A DNA stretch of 64,000 bases from Salinirussus salinus (GTDB taxonomy: Archaea; Halobacteriota; Halobacteria; Halobacteriales; Haloarculaceae). Shown one piece after another: positions 32,895 through 41,008 of the stretch (positions within the stretch are counted from its first letter, which is position 1; every line of letters begins with the position of its first letter). The stretch spans positions 248,001 through 312,000 of the forward strand of contig NZ_WOWO01000002.1 of assembly GCF_009831455.1 (NCBI RefSeq), in the 5' to 3' direction. The position numbers and the translations under genes were made by a program. The notes under the pieces were generated by a model, which was not told the DNA's origin, ran no database searches, and was given only the letters and a program-made list of their open reading frames with translations.

Positions 32895-33779
32895 CTATCG
32901 GTCGGCGCGCCCGCTGGTCTCCGGGATGTCGGCCCCCGCAGCCCCGGTCCCGTCCCCACCGAGTCGCGAGAAGTCCATGTCGCCGAAGTACTCCGGCGAC
33001 GTCCGCTCGGTGGCGTAGAGATAGAGCGCGGTCTTGGCCACGCCGTTGAGCGCTTTGCCGAGCAACAGCCCGACCAGGAACGCGGAGCCACCGACCAGCA
33101 CCGCGAGCAGCAGCTGGAGGGTCCCGAGCCCGGCCGTCAGGACGTAGGTGACCCCGCCGAGCGCGACGCCGACCAGCGCGAGCAGGAAGGCGACGATGTC
33201 GATCGCCCCCATCGCGCCGAGCGACTCGCCCCAGGTGTCCTTGAACGTGCCCGCGCTCTCCTCGAACATCCCTCTCACCGACGGGTTCCGAAACACGATC
33301 ACCGGGACGACGAAGTAGGTCATCACGCCCCAGGCGAGCGCGAAGAGCCCGGCGAGCAGTTCCGCGACGATGTTGTCCTGGGACTCGACGGCCTTGATCA
33401 GCGTGCCGACGACCGCGGCGACCACCGACCAGACCAGCAGCGGCAGCTTCCGCTGCCAGGCCGTCGCCATCGCCGCGCGGATGGAGGGCTCACCGCCGCG
33501 GAAGACCGTGCGCGTGGCCGCGACCAGCGCCGCGGTGAAAAACGACGCGACGAACGTTTCGACCAGGTACGCGACGAACAGTGCGCCGAACAGCGCCGGC
33601 CCCGGGTCCTGCAGGAGCGGTCCGGTCAGGAAGAGACTCCCGAACAGCGTCAGGATGAACGCGATACCCGACACTCCGCCGGCGAGCGGGAAGACGAACA
33701 GTTTCGGGTGGGCTCTGAGCACGCGGCCGCTCCGCCGGGCCATGCCGAACCCCACTTTGAGGCGTTTGAACAGTCCCAT
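32895..33779 (-). CDS. Polytopic membrane protein, DUF6159-like
   Basis: 294 residues. Six or so hydrophobic spans, beginning with LFVFPLAGGVSGIAFILTLFGSLFL, LFVAYLVETFVASFFTAALV, VWSVVAAVVGTLIKAV, ELLAGLFALAWGVMTYFVVPVIVF, MGAIDIVAFLLALVGVALGGVTYVL and LLLAVLVGGSAFLVGLLLGKALN, and a cytosolic acidic tail (YFGDMDFSRLGGDG). The pattern fits DUF6159 proteins, a haloarchaeal/bacterial membrane family of unknown function. I chose the ATG at 33779 because the nine preceding residues are basic and poorly conserved. Confidence 0.75.
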   Translation of the reverse strand: MGLFKRLKVGFGMARRSGRVLRAHPKLFVFPLAGGVSGIAFILTLFGSLFLTGPLLQDPGPALFGALFVAYLVETFVASFFTAALVAATRTVFRGGEPSIRAAMATAWQRKLPLLVWSVVAAVVGTLIKAVESQDNIVAELLAGLFALAWGVMTYFVVPVIVFRNPSVRGMFEESAGTFKDTWGESLGAMGAIDIVAFLLALVGVALGGVTYVLTAGLGTLQLLLAVLVGGSAFLVGLLLGKALNGVAKTALYLYATERTSPEYFGDMDFSRLGGDGTGAAGADIPETSGRADR

Positions 33780-33906
33780 GTGACCTGACGGTCGAGCCCT
33801 CGCCACCTCAAGGCCCCCGGAGGGTTTCTCATTCGGCGACTCCCCACAAGGTACTTATCGGCAACCGCGACCTGTCCGACCCCCGTCTCCCGACGCCGTG
33901 GGCGGT

Positions 33907-34728
33907 TCACAGGTACTCGACGTCTTCCACGGCGGAGTTGTAGATCCGCCACTCGCCCTGGTAGGTTCGCAACTCGTGGGTCTGGTGGGCGCGGTTGTCC
34001 CTGAACCCCGAGATGTCCGCCCGCGTCGTCTGGACGACCTCGACGTCCGCCCGGTCGCCGGAGACGTCGGCGGACTCGATGGTGACCTCGACAGTCAGCT
34101 CCCCGGCCGAGACCTGCTGGAGCAACGCTTCCGTCTGGGACCGCGTTCGGTCGTAGATCGGGGATTCGGGGTGCATCGTCTCCATGTACCTGTCGACGTC
34201 GCCCGCCTCCAGGGCCTGTGCGTTCTCCTCGATGACCGCGCGGACGTCGTCGGGCACGTCGCCGCCGAGCAGAAAGAACGCACCCCCGCCGACCGCGACG
34301 ACGCCGACGCCGCCGGCGACGAGGAGAGCCCGCCGACTCACGCCTCCACCATCCCCGTCCAGTCCCCGTCCCTGCTGTCCAGGTTTCCGCTGTGGCTGTC
34401 GCTGCTGTGGCTGCTGTTGCCCTGGCTGCTGTCGCTGTGGCTGCTGTCGCTGTGGCTGCTGTCGCTGTGGCTGTCCCTGCTGTGGCTGTCCCCGGTGTTG
34501 CTCCCCCTGCCGCGGTTGGCTCTGCGGGGGCTGCCCGTGAGATGGCTGTTCGCGGCCTGGCTGACCGCCCTGTCCCTGCTGTCGATTCGGCCGCTCCTGC
34601 CGGGGCGAGTCCTGCGGCGGCTGGCTGTCCCCCCGGTCGTTCCGGGCTTCACCGAGCGACGCTCCACAGGAGCTACAGAACGTGTCCGCTCCGTCGACGG
34701 TTCGACCACAGTTCGGGCACGACGGCAT
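33907..34728 (-). CDS. Zinc-ribbon, Gln-rich, single-helix, NTF2-like protein
   Basis: 273 residues in four parts. Residues 4-22 are a zinc ribbon (CPNCGRTVDGADTFCSSCG). Residues 27-125 are a low-complexity Gln/Pro/Arg spacer with QPQRQ-type tandem units. Residues 128-155 are a hydrophobic helix (SRRALLVAGGVGVVAVGGGAFFLLGG). The C-terminal 110 residues (EENAQALEAGDVDRYMETMHPESP, then beta strands) look like an NTF2-like/SnoaL cone domain, probably outside the membrane. The order predicts a cytosolic zinc domain joined to an external small-molecule or protein-binding domain. Function unknown. A TATA-like tract lies near 34755. Confidence 0.8.
   Translation of the reverse strand: MPSCPNCGRTVDGADTFCSSCGASLGEARNDRGDSQPPQDSPRQERPNRQQGQGGQPGREQPSHGQPPQSQPRQGEQHRGQPQQGQPQRQQPQRQQPQRQQPGQQQPQQRQPQRKPGQQGRGLDGDGGGVSRRALLVAGGVGVVAVGGGAFFLLGGDVPDDVRAVIEENAQALEAGDVDRYMETMHPESPIYDRTRSQTEALLQQVSAGELTVEVTIESADVSGDRADVEVVQTTRADISGFRDNRAHQTHELRTYQGEWRIYNSAVEDVEYL
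34426..34485 (-). repeat. 15-bp tandem codon repeats encoding the Gln/Pro/Arg spacer
   Basis: Three perfect tandem copies of a 15-bp unit (34426-34440, 34441-34455, 34456-34470) and a degenerate fourth (34471-34485). Each full unit encodes five residues of the PQRQQ spacer of the zinc-ribbon protein. Exact nucleotide identity points to recent expansion by slippage or unequal crossing over. Confidence 0.85.
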
Positions 34729-34885
34729 GTCACAAGCACCGGGAAGGGTTCTAATAAGTATTCATATGATGATTGGTAACAGACTCCCTCCGCTACCGGT
34801 CCGTGCCGCTACGCGGCCACGAACCCGTTGTGACGCGTGCCACGAAGGCAAATCCTCTTGAGCGCGGGGTGGGATACGCCGAGGG

Positions 34886-35347
34886 ATGACTGGTCAGGAC
34901 CGGCCGCCGGAGACCGGAGCGGAGACTGGAGACGAGGAGCCCCCGCCGTCGGAGCGCGGCAGTTCCTTCCCCGAGGGCACGTTCAACGACTGGCTCGGGC
35001 TCACGGTGGAGGAGATGGGCGACGGCAGGGCCGTCCTCTCGGTCGCCTACGAGGAGTTCAAGCAGAACCCCGACGGGGTGATGCAGGGCGGGGTCACCGC
35101 GACGCTGACCGACGTGGCCGGAGCCGTGGCGGTCCGGAGCGCGCTCGAGGGCGAGGAGGTCCCCATGGCGACGACGAACCTGGAGGTGAACTACCTCCGT
35201 CCCGTCACGGACACGGCGTACGCGACGGGCGAACTGGTCCGGCTCGGAGAGGCGAACGCGGTCATCGACGTGGAGGTCGAGAGCACGGCGCCGAGCGGCG
35301 AGCGGAAGACCGTCGCCATCGGAACGGTGACGTACACGCGCCAGTGA
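34886..35347 (+). CDS. PaaI-type hotdog thioesterase
   Basis: 153 residues. After a 30-residue acidic leader, the hotdog fold reads FNDWLGLTVEEMGDGRAVLS, NPDGVMQGGVTATLTDVAGAVAV (the active-site segment, normally with a His before GG, here VMQGG) and TTNLEVNYLRPVTDTAYATGELVRLG, then a final strand. PaaI-like enzymes hydrolyse acyl- or hydroxyphenylacetyl-CoA thioesters. The neighbourhood has a methylmalonyl-CoA-epimerase-like gene and acyl-CoA genes. It starts 68 bases before that gene. The substrate cannot be predicted. Confidence 0.85.
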   Translation: MTGQDRPPETGAETGDEEPPPSERGSSFPEGTFNDWLGLTVEEMGDGRAVLSVAYEEFKQNPDGVMQGGVTATLTDVAGAVAVRSALEGEEVPMATTNLEVNYLRPVTDTAYATGELVRLGEANAVIDVEVESTAPSGERKTVAIGTVTYTRQ

Positions 35348-35415
35348 GGCCGTCGCCGGCCCGGCGGCAGTCTGGCGGTATCTATTTTCCGGGCCGTGCC
35401 GATGGTCGGCACACG

Positions 35416-35883
35416 ATGCACGACACGCCGATCCGCGTCGACCACGTGGGGATCGCCGTCGAGTCGGTCGAGGCCGCCGAGCCGGTGTTGCAGGCGCTTG
35501 GCTGTGAGAAGCTCGTCGACGACACCGTCGAGGGCCGCTTTCGCTGGGTGTACTACACGCTCGGCGGGGCGTCGCGCCTCGAACTCATCGAACCGGTGGC
35601 CGAGGAGTCGTTTCTCACTGACTTTCTCGACCGGAACGGGCCGGGGCTCCACCACGTCACCTTCGAGGTGGCCGACATCGACGCGGTAATCGACACCCTG
35701 GAAGGGGAGGACATCGCCGTGGTGGACTACCAGGAGTTCGACGGCTGGACGGAGGCGTTCGTCTCGCCGGGGAACCCGACCGGTGCACTCTTCCAGCTGA
35801 TGGAGTACCACGAGAGCTACGTCGAGGAGACGGGGACGCCGGCGGAGTCGCTGTTCATCGACGGCCGCCCGGTCGGCGAGTGA
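35416..35883 (+). CDS. Glyoxalase/methylmalonyl-CoA epimerase-like protein
   Basis: 155 residues of the vicinal-oxygen-chelate fold: RVDHVGIAVESVEAAEPVLQALG (first beta-alpha-beta module with metal His10), RLELIEPVAEESF with a metal Glu, LHHVTFEVADIDAVI with the second metal His, and GNPTGALFQLMEY with the final Glu. Methylmalonyl-CoA epimerases have exactly this layout and interconvert (R)- and (S)-methylmalonyl-CoA in propionate metabolism. Another glyoxalase-like activity is possible. The gene lies between a thioesterase and a kinase-like gene. Confidence 0.78.
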   Translation: MHDTPIRVDHVGIAVESVEAAEPVLQALGCEKLVDDTVEGRFRWVYYTLGGASRLELIEPVAEESFLTDFLDRNGPGLHHVTFEVADIDAVIDTLEGEDIAVVDYQEFDGWTEAFVSPGNPTGALFQLMEYHESYVEETGTPAESLFIDGRPVGE

Positions 35884-35938
35884 GCCCCGCTCGCGACCGG
35901 CTCGCGGGTATCCGAGGGGAGGCTACCGACCGCCGGAC

Positions 35939-35948
35939 AACTATTTAC
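35939..35948 (+). promoter_or_regulatory. TATA element for the phosphotransferase
   Basis: The aactatttac tract is centred about 29 bases before the ATG at 35973. This spacing supports that start over the earlier in-frame ATG at 35952. Confidence 0.5.
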
Positions 35949-35972
35949 GACATGGCCCGGGTTGTTGGGAGT

Positions 35973-37046
35973 ATGTCCGCCGAAGACGACTACGAGACAC
36001 GCATCGCCGACGAGGAGGCGCTCGCAGCCCATCTCGGATCGGTGCTCGGCGAGGTGGACACCTACGCCGTCGAGCGCCACGAGGGCGGCCACTCCAACGA
36101 GACGCTCTTCGTGACCTGGGGCGACCGCGACCTGGTCGTTCGGCGGCCGCCGCCGGGCGAAACAGCGGAGAGCGCCCACGACGTGCTCCGGGAGTACACC
36201 GTGCTCTCGGCGCTGGGAGACACTGACGTCCGCACGCCGACCGTCGTCCACGCCTGCGAGGACGAGTCGGTGATCGGCAGCGAGTTCTACGTGATGGAGC
36301 AGCTGGCGGGCGACGTCATCCGCGACGAGGAGCCCGACCGGTTCGGCACGCCGGCCCGCCGCGAGCGGCTCGGCGAGGAACTGGTGGACGCGCTCGCCGA
36401 GATCCACCAGGTCGACTACGAGGCTGTCGGGCTCGGCGACTTCGGCCACCCCGAGGGGTACCTCGAACGCCAGGTCGACCGGTGGTGGAAGCAGTACGAG
36501 TGGGCCTTCGAGGTCACCGAGGAGGTCCGGTCGATCCCGGCCGTCGCGGAGGTCGGGGAGTGGCTCGAGGAAAACGTCCCCGAAGCACCCACCCACACGC
36601 TGGTCCACGGGGACTACAAGCTGGACAACGTGATGTTCGGGCCCGGGATTCCGCCCGAACTCGTCGGCGTCTTCGACTGGGAGATGAGCACGCTCGGGGA
36701 CCCGCTGGCGGACCTCGGGTGGATGCTCCACTTCTGGCGCGACCCTGACGACCCCGGCCCCCGCGAGGGCGACTCCGCTCCTGTCTTCACCGAGCGCGAG
36801 GGGTACCCGACCCGGCGGGAGCTCGTCGACCGGTACGAGCGACAGACCGGAATCGAGTTCGAGAACGAACGCTTCTACCGGGCGCTGACGGCGTTCAAGA
36901 TGGGTGGCATCGGGGAGATGTTCTTCCGGCGGTATCTGGAGGGCAACAGCGCCGACCCCACCTACCCGCTGATGGAGGAGCAGGTCCCGCTCCGCGTCCA
37001 GCGAGCAAAGGAGTTCATCGAGGCTGGCGACGACGGCCTCGTCTGA
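35973..37046 (+). CDS. Aminoglycoside-phosphotransferase-family kinase (ACAD10/11-like)
   Basis: 357 residues with the protein-kinase-like fold: a DLVVRRPPPGE nucleotide Lys/Arg region, TLVHGDYKLDNVMF with the catalytic loop HGD (His212, Asp214) and Asn219, and VGVFDWEMSTLGDPLADLGWML with the metal-binding DW. The C-terminal ALTAFKMGGIGEMFFRRYLEGN is as in the APH domains joined to acyl-CoA dehydrogenases (ACAD10/11), which phosphorylate hydroxyacyl-CoA during degradation. Its position beside thioesterase and epimerase genes fits acyl-CoA catabolism. The substrate is not shown directly. Other in-frame ATGs at 35880 and 35952 exist. Confidence 0.85.
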   Translation: MSAEDDYETRIADEEALAAHLGSVLGEVDTYAVERHEGGHSNETLFVTWGDRDLVVRRPPPGETAESAHDVLREYTVLSALGDTDVRTPTVVHACEDESVIGSEFYVMEQLAGDVIRDEEPDRFGTPARRERLGEELVDALAEIHQVDYEAVGLGDFGHPEGYLERQVDRWWKQYEWAFEVTEEVRSIPAVAEVGEWLEENVPEAPTHTLVHGDYKLDNVMFGPGIPPELVGVFDWEMSTLGDPLADLGWMLHFWRDPDDPGPREGDSAPVFTEREGYPTRRELVDRYERQTGIEFENERFYRALTAFKMGGIGEMFFRRYLEGNSADPTYPLMEEQVPLRVQRAKEFIEAGDDGLV

Positions 37047-37125
37047 ACGAGCCCGTCGTCCGGGGACTGAACGGGTGGCATCGACCGTCCCGGGTCGCTC
37101 CTGCGACCGGGCCTGCAGCTGTCAG

Positions 37126-37500
37126 CTACGATTCGTTGACCGGGGCTGTACTCTCCGCCTCGAGCTTCTCGATACGGGCGGCCTTCCGTTCCTCCCGTCG
37201 CGCTCGCGCCGAGTCGGCCATCATCCCCTGGTGCCACTCCATGCCTTGGTCCGTTTCGAGCGTAACCGACGACACGCCGTCCAACCCGCCGACTTTCCCC
37301 TCGACCTCGTCGACGAAATAGGGGATCTGCATACAGAACGGGGAGGTGAGCCGCAGCGAGACGGTCACGTGGGCCGACTCTATCTCGATGTCCGCCACCA
37401 GCCCCATCTCGACGAGGCCGAGGTCCGTCCCGTTGGCCGCACTGCACGGGTCGACGACCTCGTCCAGCCGCCGTTCGACCAGCTCCCGGTCGACCGTCAT
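37126..37500 (-). CDS. DUF59/MIP18-type iron-sulfur assembly protein, amidohydrolase partner
   Basis: 124 residues. The DUF59 body is present: VVDPCSAANGTDLGLVEMGLVADIEI with Cys19, VTVSLRLTSPFCMQIPYFVDEV with a second Cys, and a VTLETDQGMEWHQGMMADSARARREER helix at the end. Related proteins act as scaffolds or carriers in Fe-S cluster delivery (PaaD/SufT class). Its start overlaps the preceding amidohydrolase stop by four bases, so the two are translated as a unit. In bacterial propane/acetone monooxygenase operons, the same DUF59 and amidohydrolase pair occurs. Confidence 0.82.
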   Translation of the reverse strand: MTVDRELVERRLDEVVDPCSAANGTDLGLVEMGLVADIEIESAHVTVSLRLTSPFCMQIPYFVDEVEGKVGGLDGVSSVTLETDQGMEWHQGMMADSARARREERKAARIEKLEAESTAPVNES

Positions 37501-38597
37501 CCGACCACCTCGTCTGCCGCCTGCGTCGTCGAGTACGGCGCAGCCAGCTCGTCTCCCCCCTGACTGAACTCGTCGTCCTCGATACGGGACCTGGCTTCGT
37601 CGATATCTAGCCCGATGAACTCGGCGTAGTTCTCCCCGAGGATCTTCCGTTTGTGCTCGTCAGTGAGGTGCGGGACCTCACTCGTTCCACCCATGCTTTC
37701 GCGGACGTCTTCCGGGAACTGGAACTCGGCGAACGCTTCGAGTTGCGGGCGGGGGTGGATCGACATCGCCCCGGAGCTGTAGAACAGTTTCTCGACCCCG
37801 AGTTCGCCGGTCATGCTGAGCAGCTCGGCAAACACGTTGGCGAAGCGGCGCTCGTTCGCGACGAGGAGCGGGAAGAGCCCCTCGAGGTTGGCGTAGACGT
37901 TCGGGAATCTGGCCAGTTGCCAGGCAGTCTCCTCGGCGAAGGCGACCCCGGCGTGGACGATACTGAAGTCGATATCGGGGAAGCTCTCGGCCGCCACGTC
38001 CACGTCACCGGGATGGTAGTCCGACCGCGGGACCGGGCCGAACGGGATAGCCTTGTGGATGTCGATGCGGTCGAGACCCATGTCGACCGCCTTCTCGAAC
38101 ACCGGGAAGGCCACCTCCGGGTCGCCCATGCTCCAGCCCTCGTAGGTGTCCTCGCTCCAGTGTGACGGGTACAGTTTGACACCCAGCGGGTCGAAGGCGT
38201 CGGCCTGTTCCTCCAGGGCCCGCTCCCACCCGTCCCGGAGGGGGTCGACCGAGGCGTACGCCCGGAACCTGTCGGGCCACCGATCCATCACCTCGGCGGC
38301 TTTCTCGTTGGCGACGAGCCCGTCGTGGAACGCGTACATCGGGACGGGCTGGAAGGTCGCCATGTCCGTCCGGCTCTCCCGGAAGAGCATGTTCGCCGTC
38401 TCCTCGACGCCCCAGTCCCGGACGAACCCGTCTTGCGAAAGGTGATACTCCGCCGGCCCGATATCCGTGTTGCCGGCGAGCATCCCGACGATCCCCTCGG
38501 CGTGGCGCTCGTTCCGGTAGTTCGAGGGCGCCATGTTGTACGCGTGCGTGATCGAGTCGTAGACGAACGTCTCGTTGAGGTCTACCACGGACGACAC
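37497..38597 (-). CDS. Amidohydrolase-2-family TIM-barrel protein with altered metal site
   Basis: 366 residues of the amidohydrolase_2 TIM barrel. Features are YDSITHAYN near the start in place of the usual DxHxH, PLGVKLYPSHW, RIDIHKAIPFGP, IDFSIVHAGVAFAEETAW and FYSSGAMSIHPRPQLEAF. The last segment is where family members, including the second copy at 43750, have STDxPH with a metal Asp; here that Asp is Gly. So the metal centre may be changed or lost. The gene is joined by a 4-base overlap to the DUF59 gene. The start is a GTG at 38597. It is divergent from a zinc alcohol dehydrogenase. Confidence 0.82.
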   Translation of the reverse strand: MSSVVDLNETFVYDSITHAYNMAPSNYRNERHAEGIVGMLAGNTDIGPAEYHLSQDGFVRDWGVEETANMLFRESRTDMATFQPVPMYAFHDGLVANEKAAEVMDRWPDRFRAYASVDPLRDGWERALEEQADAFDPLGVKLYPSHWSEDTYEGWSMGDPEVAFPVFEKAVDMGLDRIDIHKAIPFGPVPRSDYHPGDVDVAAESFPDIDFSIVHAGVAFAEETAWQLARFPNVYANLEGLFPLLVANERRFANVFAELLSMTGELGVEKLFYSSGAMSIHPRPQLEAFAEFQFPEDVRESMGGTSEVPHLTDEHKRKILGENYAEFIGLDIDEARSRIEDDEFSQGGDELAAPYSTTQAADEVVG

Positions 38598-38751
38598 CCC
38601 CGGACACCGGACCGCGCGGTGCTGACTGTGCTATGTTCTACCGTGGCTATGTCACACATACGTCTCCCGGAATGGTTACCTCAAAATCATAAATCTACTG
38701 GTCGGCCCCCCGGTCCCACCCCGACGAGGGAGGGAACGCAGGACCCCTCAA

Positions 38752-38760
38752 CATTTAATG
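38752..38760 (+). promoter_or_regulatory. TATA element for the alcohol dehydrogenase
   Basis: The catttaatg tract lies about 27 bases before the ATG at 38784, in an intergenic region between divergent genes. Confidence 0.5.
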
Positions 38761-38783
38761 ACTATGGATTGAAACGTACCCGC

Positions 38784-39854
38784 ATGAGAGCCGCGACGTA
38801 CCACGGACAGGGAGACGTCCGCGTCGAAGAGGTCGACGCCCCTGCTGGTCCCGGGGCGGACGAGATCCGGGTCTCGGTCACCGCCTGCGGGATCTGCGGG
38901 TCGGACCTCCACGAATACGCCGCCGGGCCGGTCGCGATCCCCGACGACGACCCACACCCGCTCACCGGCGAGACGCTCCCGGTCCCGCTGGGCCACGAGT
39001 TCGCCGGGGAAGTCGCCGAGGTCGGTGCCGACGTCGACGACATCTCCGCTGGCGACCCCGTGACGGTCAATCCCCTCCTCTACTGCGGGGAGTGTCGACA
39101 CTGTGTTGCCGGTCACCACAACCGGTGTGAATCCGGCGGCTTCATCGGCCTCTCCGGGGGCAGGGGTGGACTCGCCGAGGAGGTCGTCGTTTCGCGGGAG
39201 AAAGCCGTCCGGCTCCCGGACGCGCTCCCCGTCGGGTACGGCGCGCTCGCCGAACCCTTCAGCGTCGGCTTCCACGCCGTCCGTACCAGTCCCCTCGCTC
39301 CAGGCGACTCCGTCGCCGTCTACGGTGCCGGCCCGATCGGCCTCACCGTCATCCAGGCTGCCCGCGCCGCCGGCGCCGACACGGTCTACGCCGTCGAACC
39401 GCAGGACACACGCCGCGACCTCGCCGGGGCCGTCGGGGCGGACGGGACGCTGGACCCGACCGCGACGGACACGGTCGCGCAGATCCACGAGCGGGCCGGC
39501 GGCGTCGACGTCTCCTTCGAAGTCGCCGGCGTCGAGCAGACGCTGCAGGATGCGGTCACAGCGACCACCGCCGGCGGCCACACTACCGTCATCAGCCAGT
39601 TCGAGGGCGCCGTGGAGGTCGACCCGAACCTCTTCGTCATGGGCGAACGCTCCCTCGACGGCACGCTCGCGTACGAGGGTGGCCCCCGGTCGGACGAGGA
39701 GTTCGGTCCCGTCGTCGGGATGTTCGCATCCGGCGCGCTCGACCCCGAGCCCCTCGTCAGCAGCTGCATCCCCCTCGACGATGTCGTCGAAGACGGCTTC
39801 GATGCGCTGCTGGACCCCGACCGGGAGGAGGTGAAGGTTCTCGTCGAACTGTAG
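38784..39854 (+). CDS. Zinc-dependent alcohol dehydrogenase (MDR, butanediol/threonine-dehydrogenase-like)
   Basis: 356 residues. Catalytic zinc ligands lie in CGICGSDLHEYAAG and PLGHEFAGEVAEVG (His of GHE). The structural zinc lobe is LLYCGECRHCVAGHHNRC, with four Cys. The coenzyme site is SVAVYGAGPIGLTVIQAARAAGA, followed by an AVEPQDTRR acidic turn that usually prefers NAD. The shape matches (R,R)-butanediol and sorbitol-type dehydrogenases. It could oxidise a short secondary alcohol or ketol, such as 2-propanol-like compounds. It is transcribed divergently from the amidohydrolase/DUF59 pair. Confidence 0.9.
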   Translation: MRAATYHGQGDVRVEEVDAPAGPGADEIRVSVTACGICGSDLHEYAAGPVAIPDDDPHPLTGETLPVPLGHEFAGEVAEVGADVDDISAGDPVTVNPLLYCGECRHCVAGHHNRCESGGFIGLSGGRGGLAEEVVVSREKAVRLPDALPVGYGALAEPFSVGFHAVRTSPLAPGDSVAVYGAGPIGLTVIQAARAAGADTVYAVEPQDTRRDLAGAVGADGTLDPTATDTVAQIHERAGGVDVSFEVAGVEQTLQDAVTATTAGGHTTVISQFEGAVEVDPNLFVMGERSLDGTLAYEGGPRSDEEFGPVVGMFASGALDPEPLVSSCIPLDDVVEDGFDALLDPDREEVKVLVEL

Positions 39855-39917
39855 CCCGGCCATGGACCGACCACCGTCCGGGGAAAGTTTCAACCCCCCG
39901 TCGCGTCAGGTGCGCGT

Positions 39918-40901
39918 ATGACGGCTACTGGCATCACCGTGGGCGGCGGCGACCGCGAGGACCTGTTCGAGTACGCGACTCTGGCCGAGTCGGCGGGGCT
40001 CGAGTCGGTCTGGGTCGGGGAGTCGTGGGGTCCCGCCTCCGTACCGGCGATGACGCAGTTGCTCGAACGCACCGACACGATCGACGTCTGCTCGGGTATT
40101 TTCAACATCTACAGCCGGACGCCGGGGCTCGTCGCCATGACGGCGAACACGCTCGCGGACATCGGGGACGGCCGCTTTCGCGTCGGCATCGGCGCGAGCG
40201 GTCCGGCGGTGATCGAGAACTTCCACGGCGTCGAGTTCGAGGCGCCGCTCCGGCGGACCCGGGAGTACATCGAGACCGTCCGGGGTTTTCTCCGCGGCGA
40301 CCGCGTCGAGTACGACGGCGAATTCTTCGACCTCTCGGGGTTCCAGCTCGACGTGGACACCTACCACGAGTGTCCGATATACGTCGCGGCAATGGGTGAA
40401 ACGAACCGCCAGCTGTCCGGGGAATTCGCCGACGGCTGGATGCCCTTTATCCTCCCGTCGTCGGGGCTCGACGACGCGCTCGAGGCCGTCCACCGTGGTG
40501 CCTCTCGCGGCGACCGCGAGCCCGACGCCATCGACGTGGCACCGTGGGTCCCGACCTGCATCTCCGAGACAGACCCAGAGGCGGCACGCCAGCACGCCGC
40601 CTCAGTCGTCGGCTTCTACGTCGGCGCGATGGGCGACTACTACGCCGATGCCGTCACCAACTTCGGGTTCGGCGAGGAGGCCGACGCCATCCAGGCGGGC
40701 TGGGCGGACGACGGGCCTGCCGGGGCCGCCGCCGCGGTCACCGACGAGATGGTCGACGCGTTCTGCGCCGCCGGGACACCCGAACAAGCAGCCGAGAGCT
40801 TCGACCGTTTCGGGGCGGCCGGGGCCGACTCGCCGGTGGCCTACCTCCCGGCCCAGAGTGCGCCGGAGGAGATGCTTCGCGAGACAGTCGAGCATCTCTG
40901 A
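39918..40901 (+). CDS. LLM-class flavin/F420-dependent oxidoreductase
   Basis: 327 residues of the luciferase-like TIM barrel: FEYATLAESAGLESVWVGESW at the start, LLERTDTIDVCSGIFNIYSRTPGLVAMTANTLADIGDGRFRVGIGASGP in the core and PIYVAAMGETNRQLSGEFADGWMPF towards the end. This is the pattern of F420-dependent reductases such as Mer, or FMN-dependent monooxygenases. Haloarchaea make F420, so either cofactor is possible. It begins 63 bases after the alcohol dehydrogenase and probably shares its transcript. Confidence 0.87.
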   Translation: MTATGITVGGGDREDLFEYATLAESAGLESVWVGESWGPASVPAMTQLLERTDTIDVCSGIFNIYSRTPGLVAMTANTLADIGDGRFRVGIGASGPAVIENFHGVEFEAPLRRTREYIETVRGFLRGDRVEYDGEFFDLSGFQLDVDTYHECPIYVAAMGETNRQLSGEFADGWMPFILPSSGLDDALEAVHRGASRGDREPDAIDVAPWVPTCISETDPEAARQHAASVVGFYVGAMGDYYADAVTNFGFGEEADAIQAGWADDGPAGAAAAVTDEMVDAFCAAGTPEQAAESFDRFGAAGADSPVAYLPAQSAPEEMLRETVEHL

Positions 40902-41008
40902 ACGTCGGTAGATGTAACGGCGGTCGTTGCCACCCTTTTTGTGGACTCGCGCGGACAGTCCGGTATGGATTCGGTGTACGTGACTGCTGCCGACAGCCGG
41001 ACGGGTCG

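Noticed and set aside
34426-34485. Tandem repeats as a CRISPR array
   Set aside because: Units are 15 bp, contiguous without spacers and in frame with a Gln-rich coding region.
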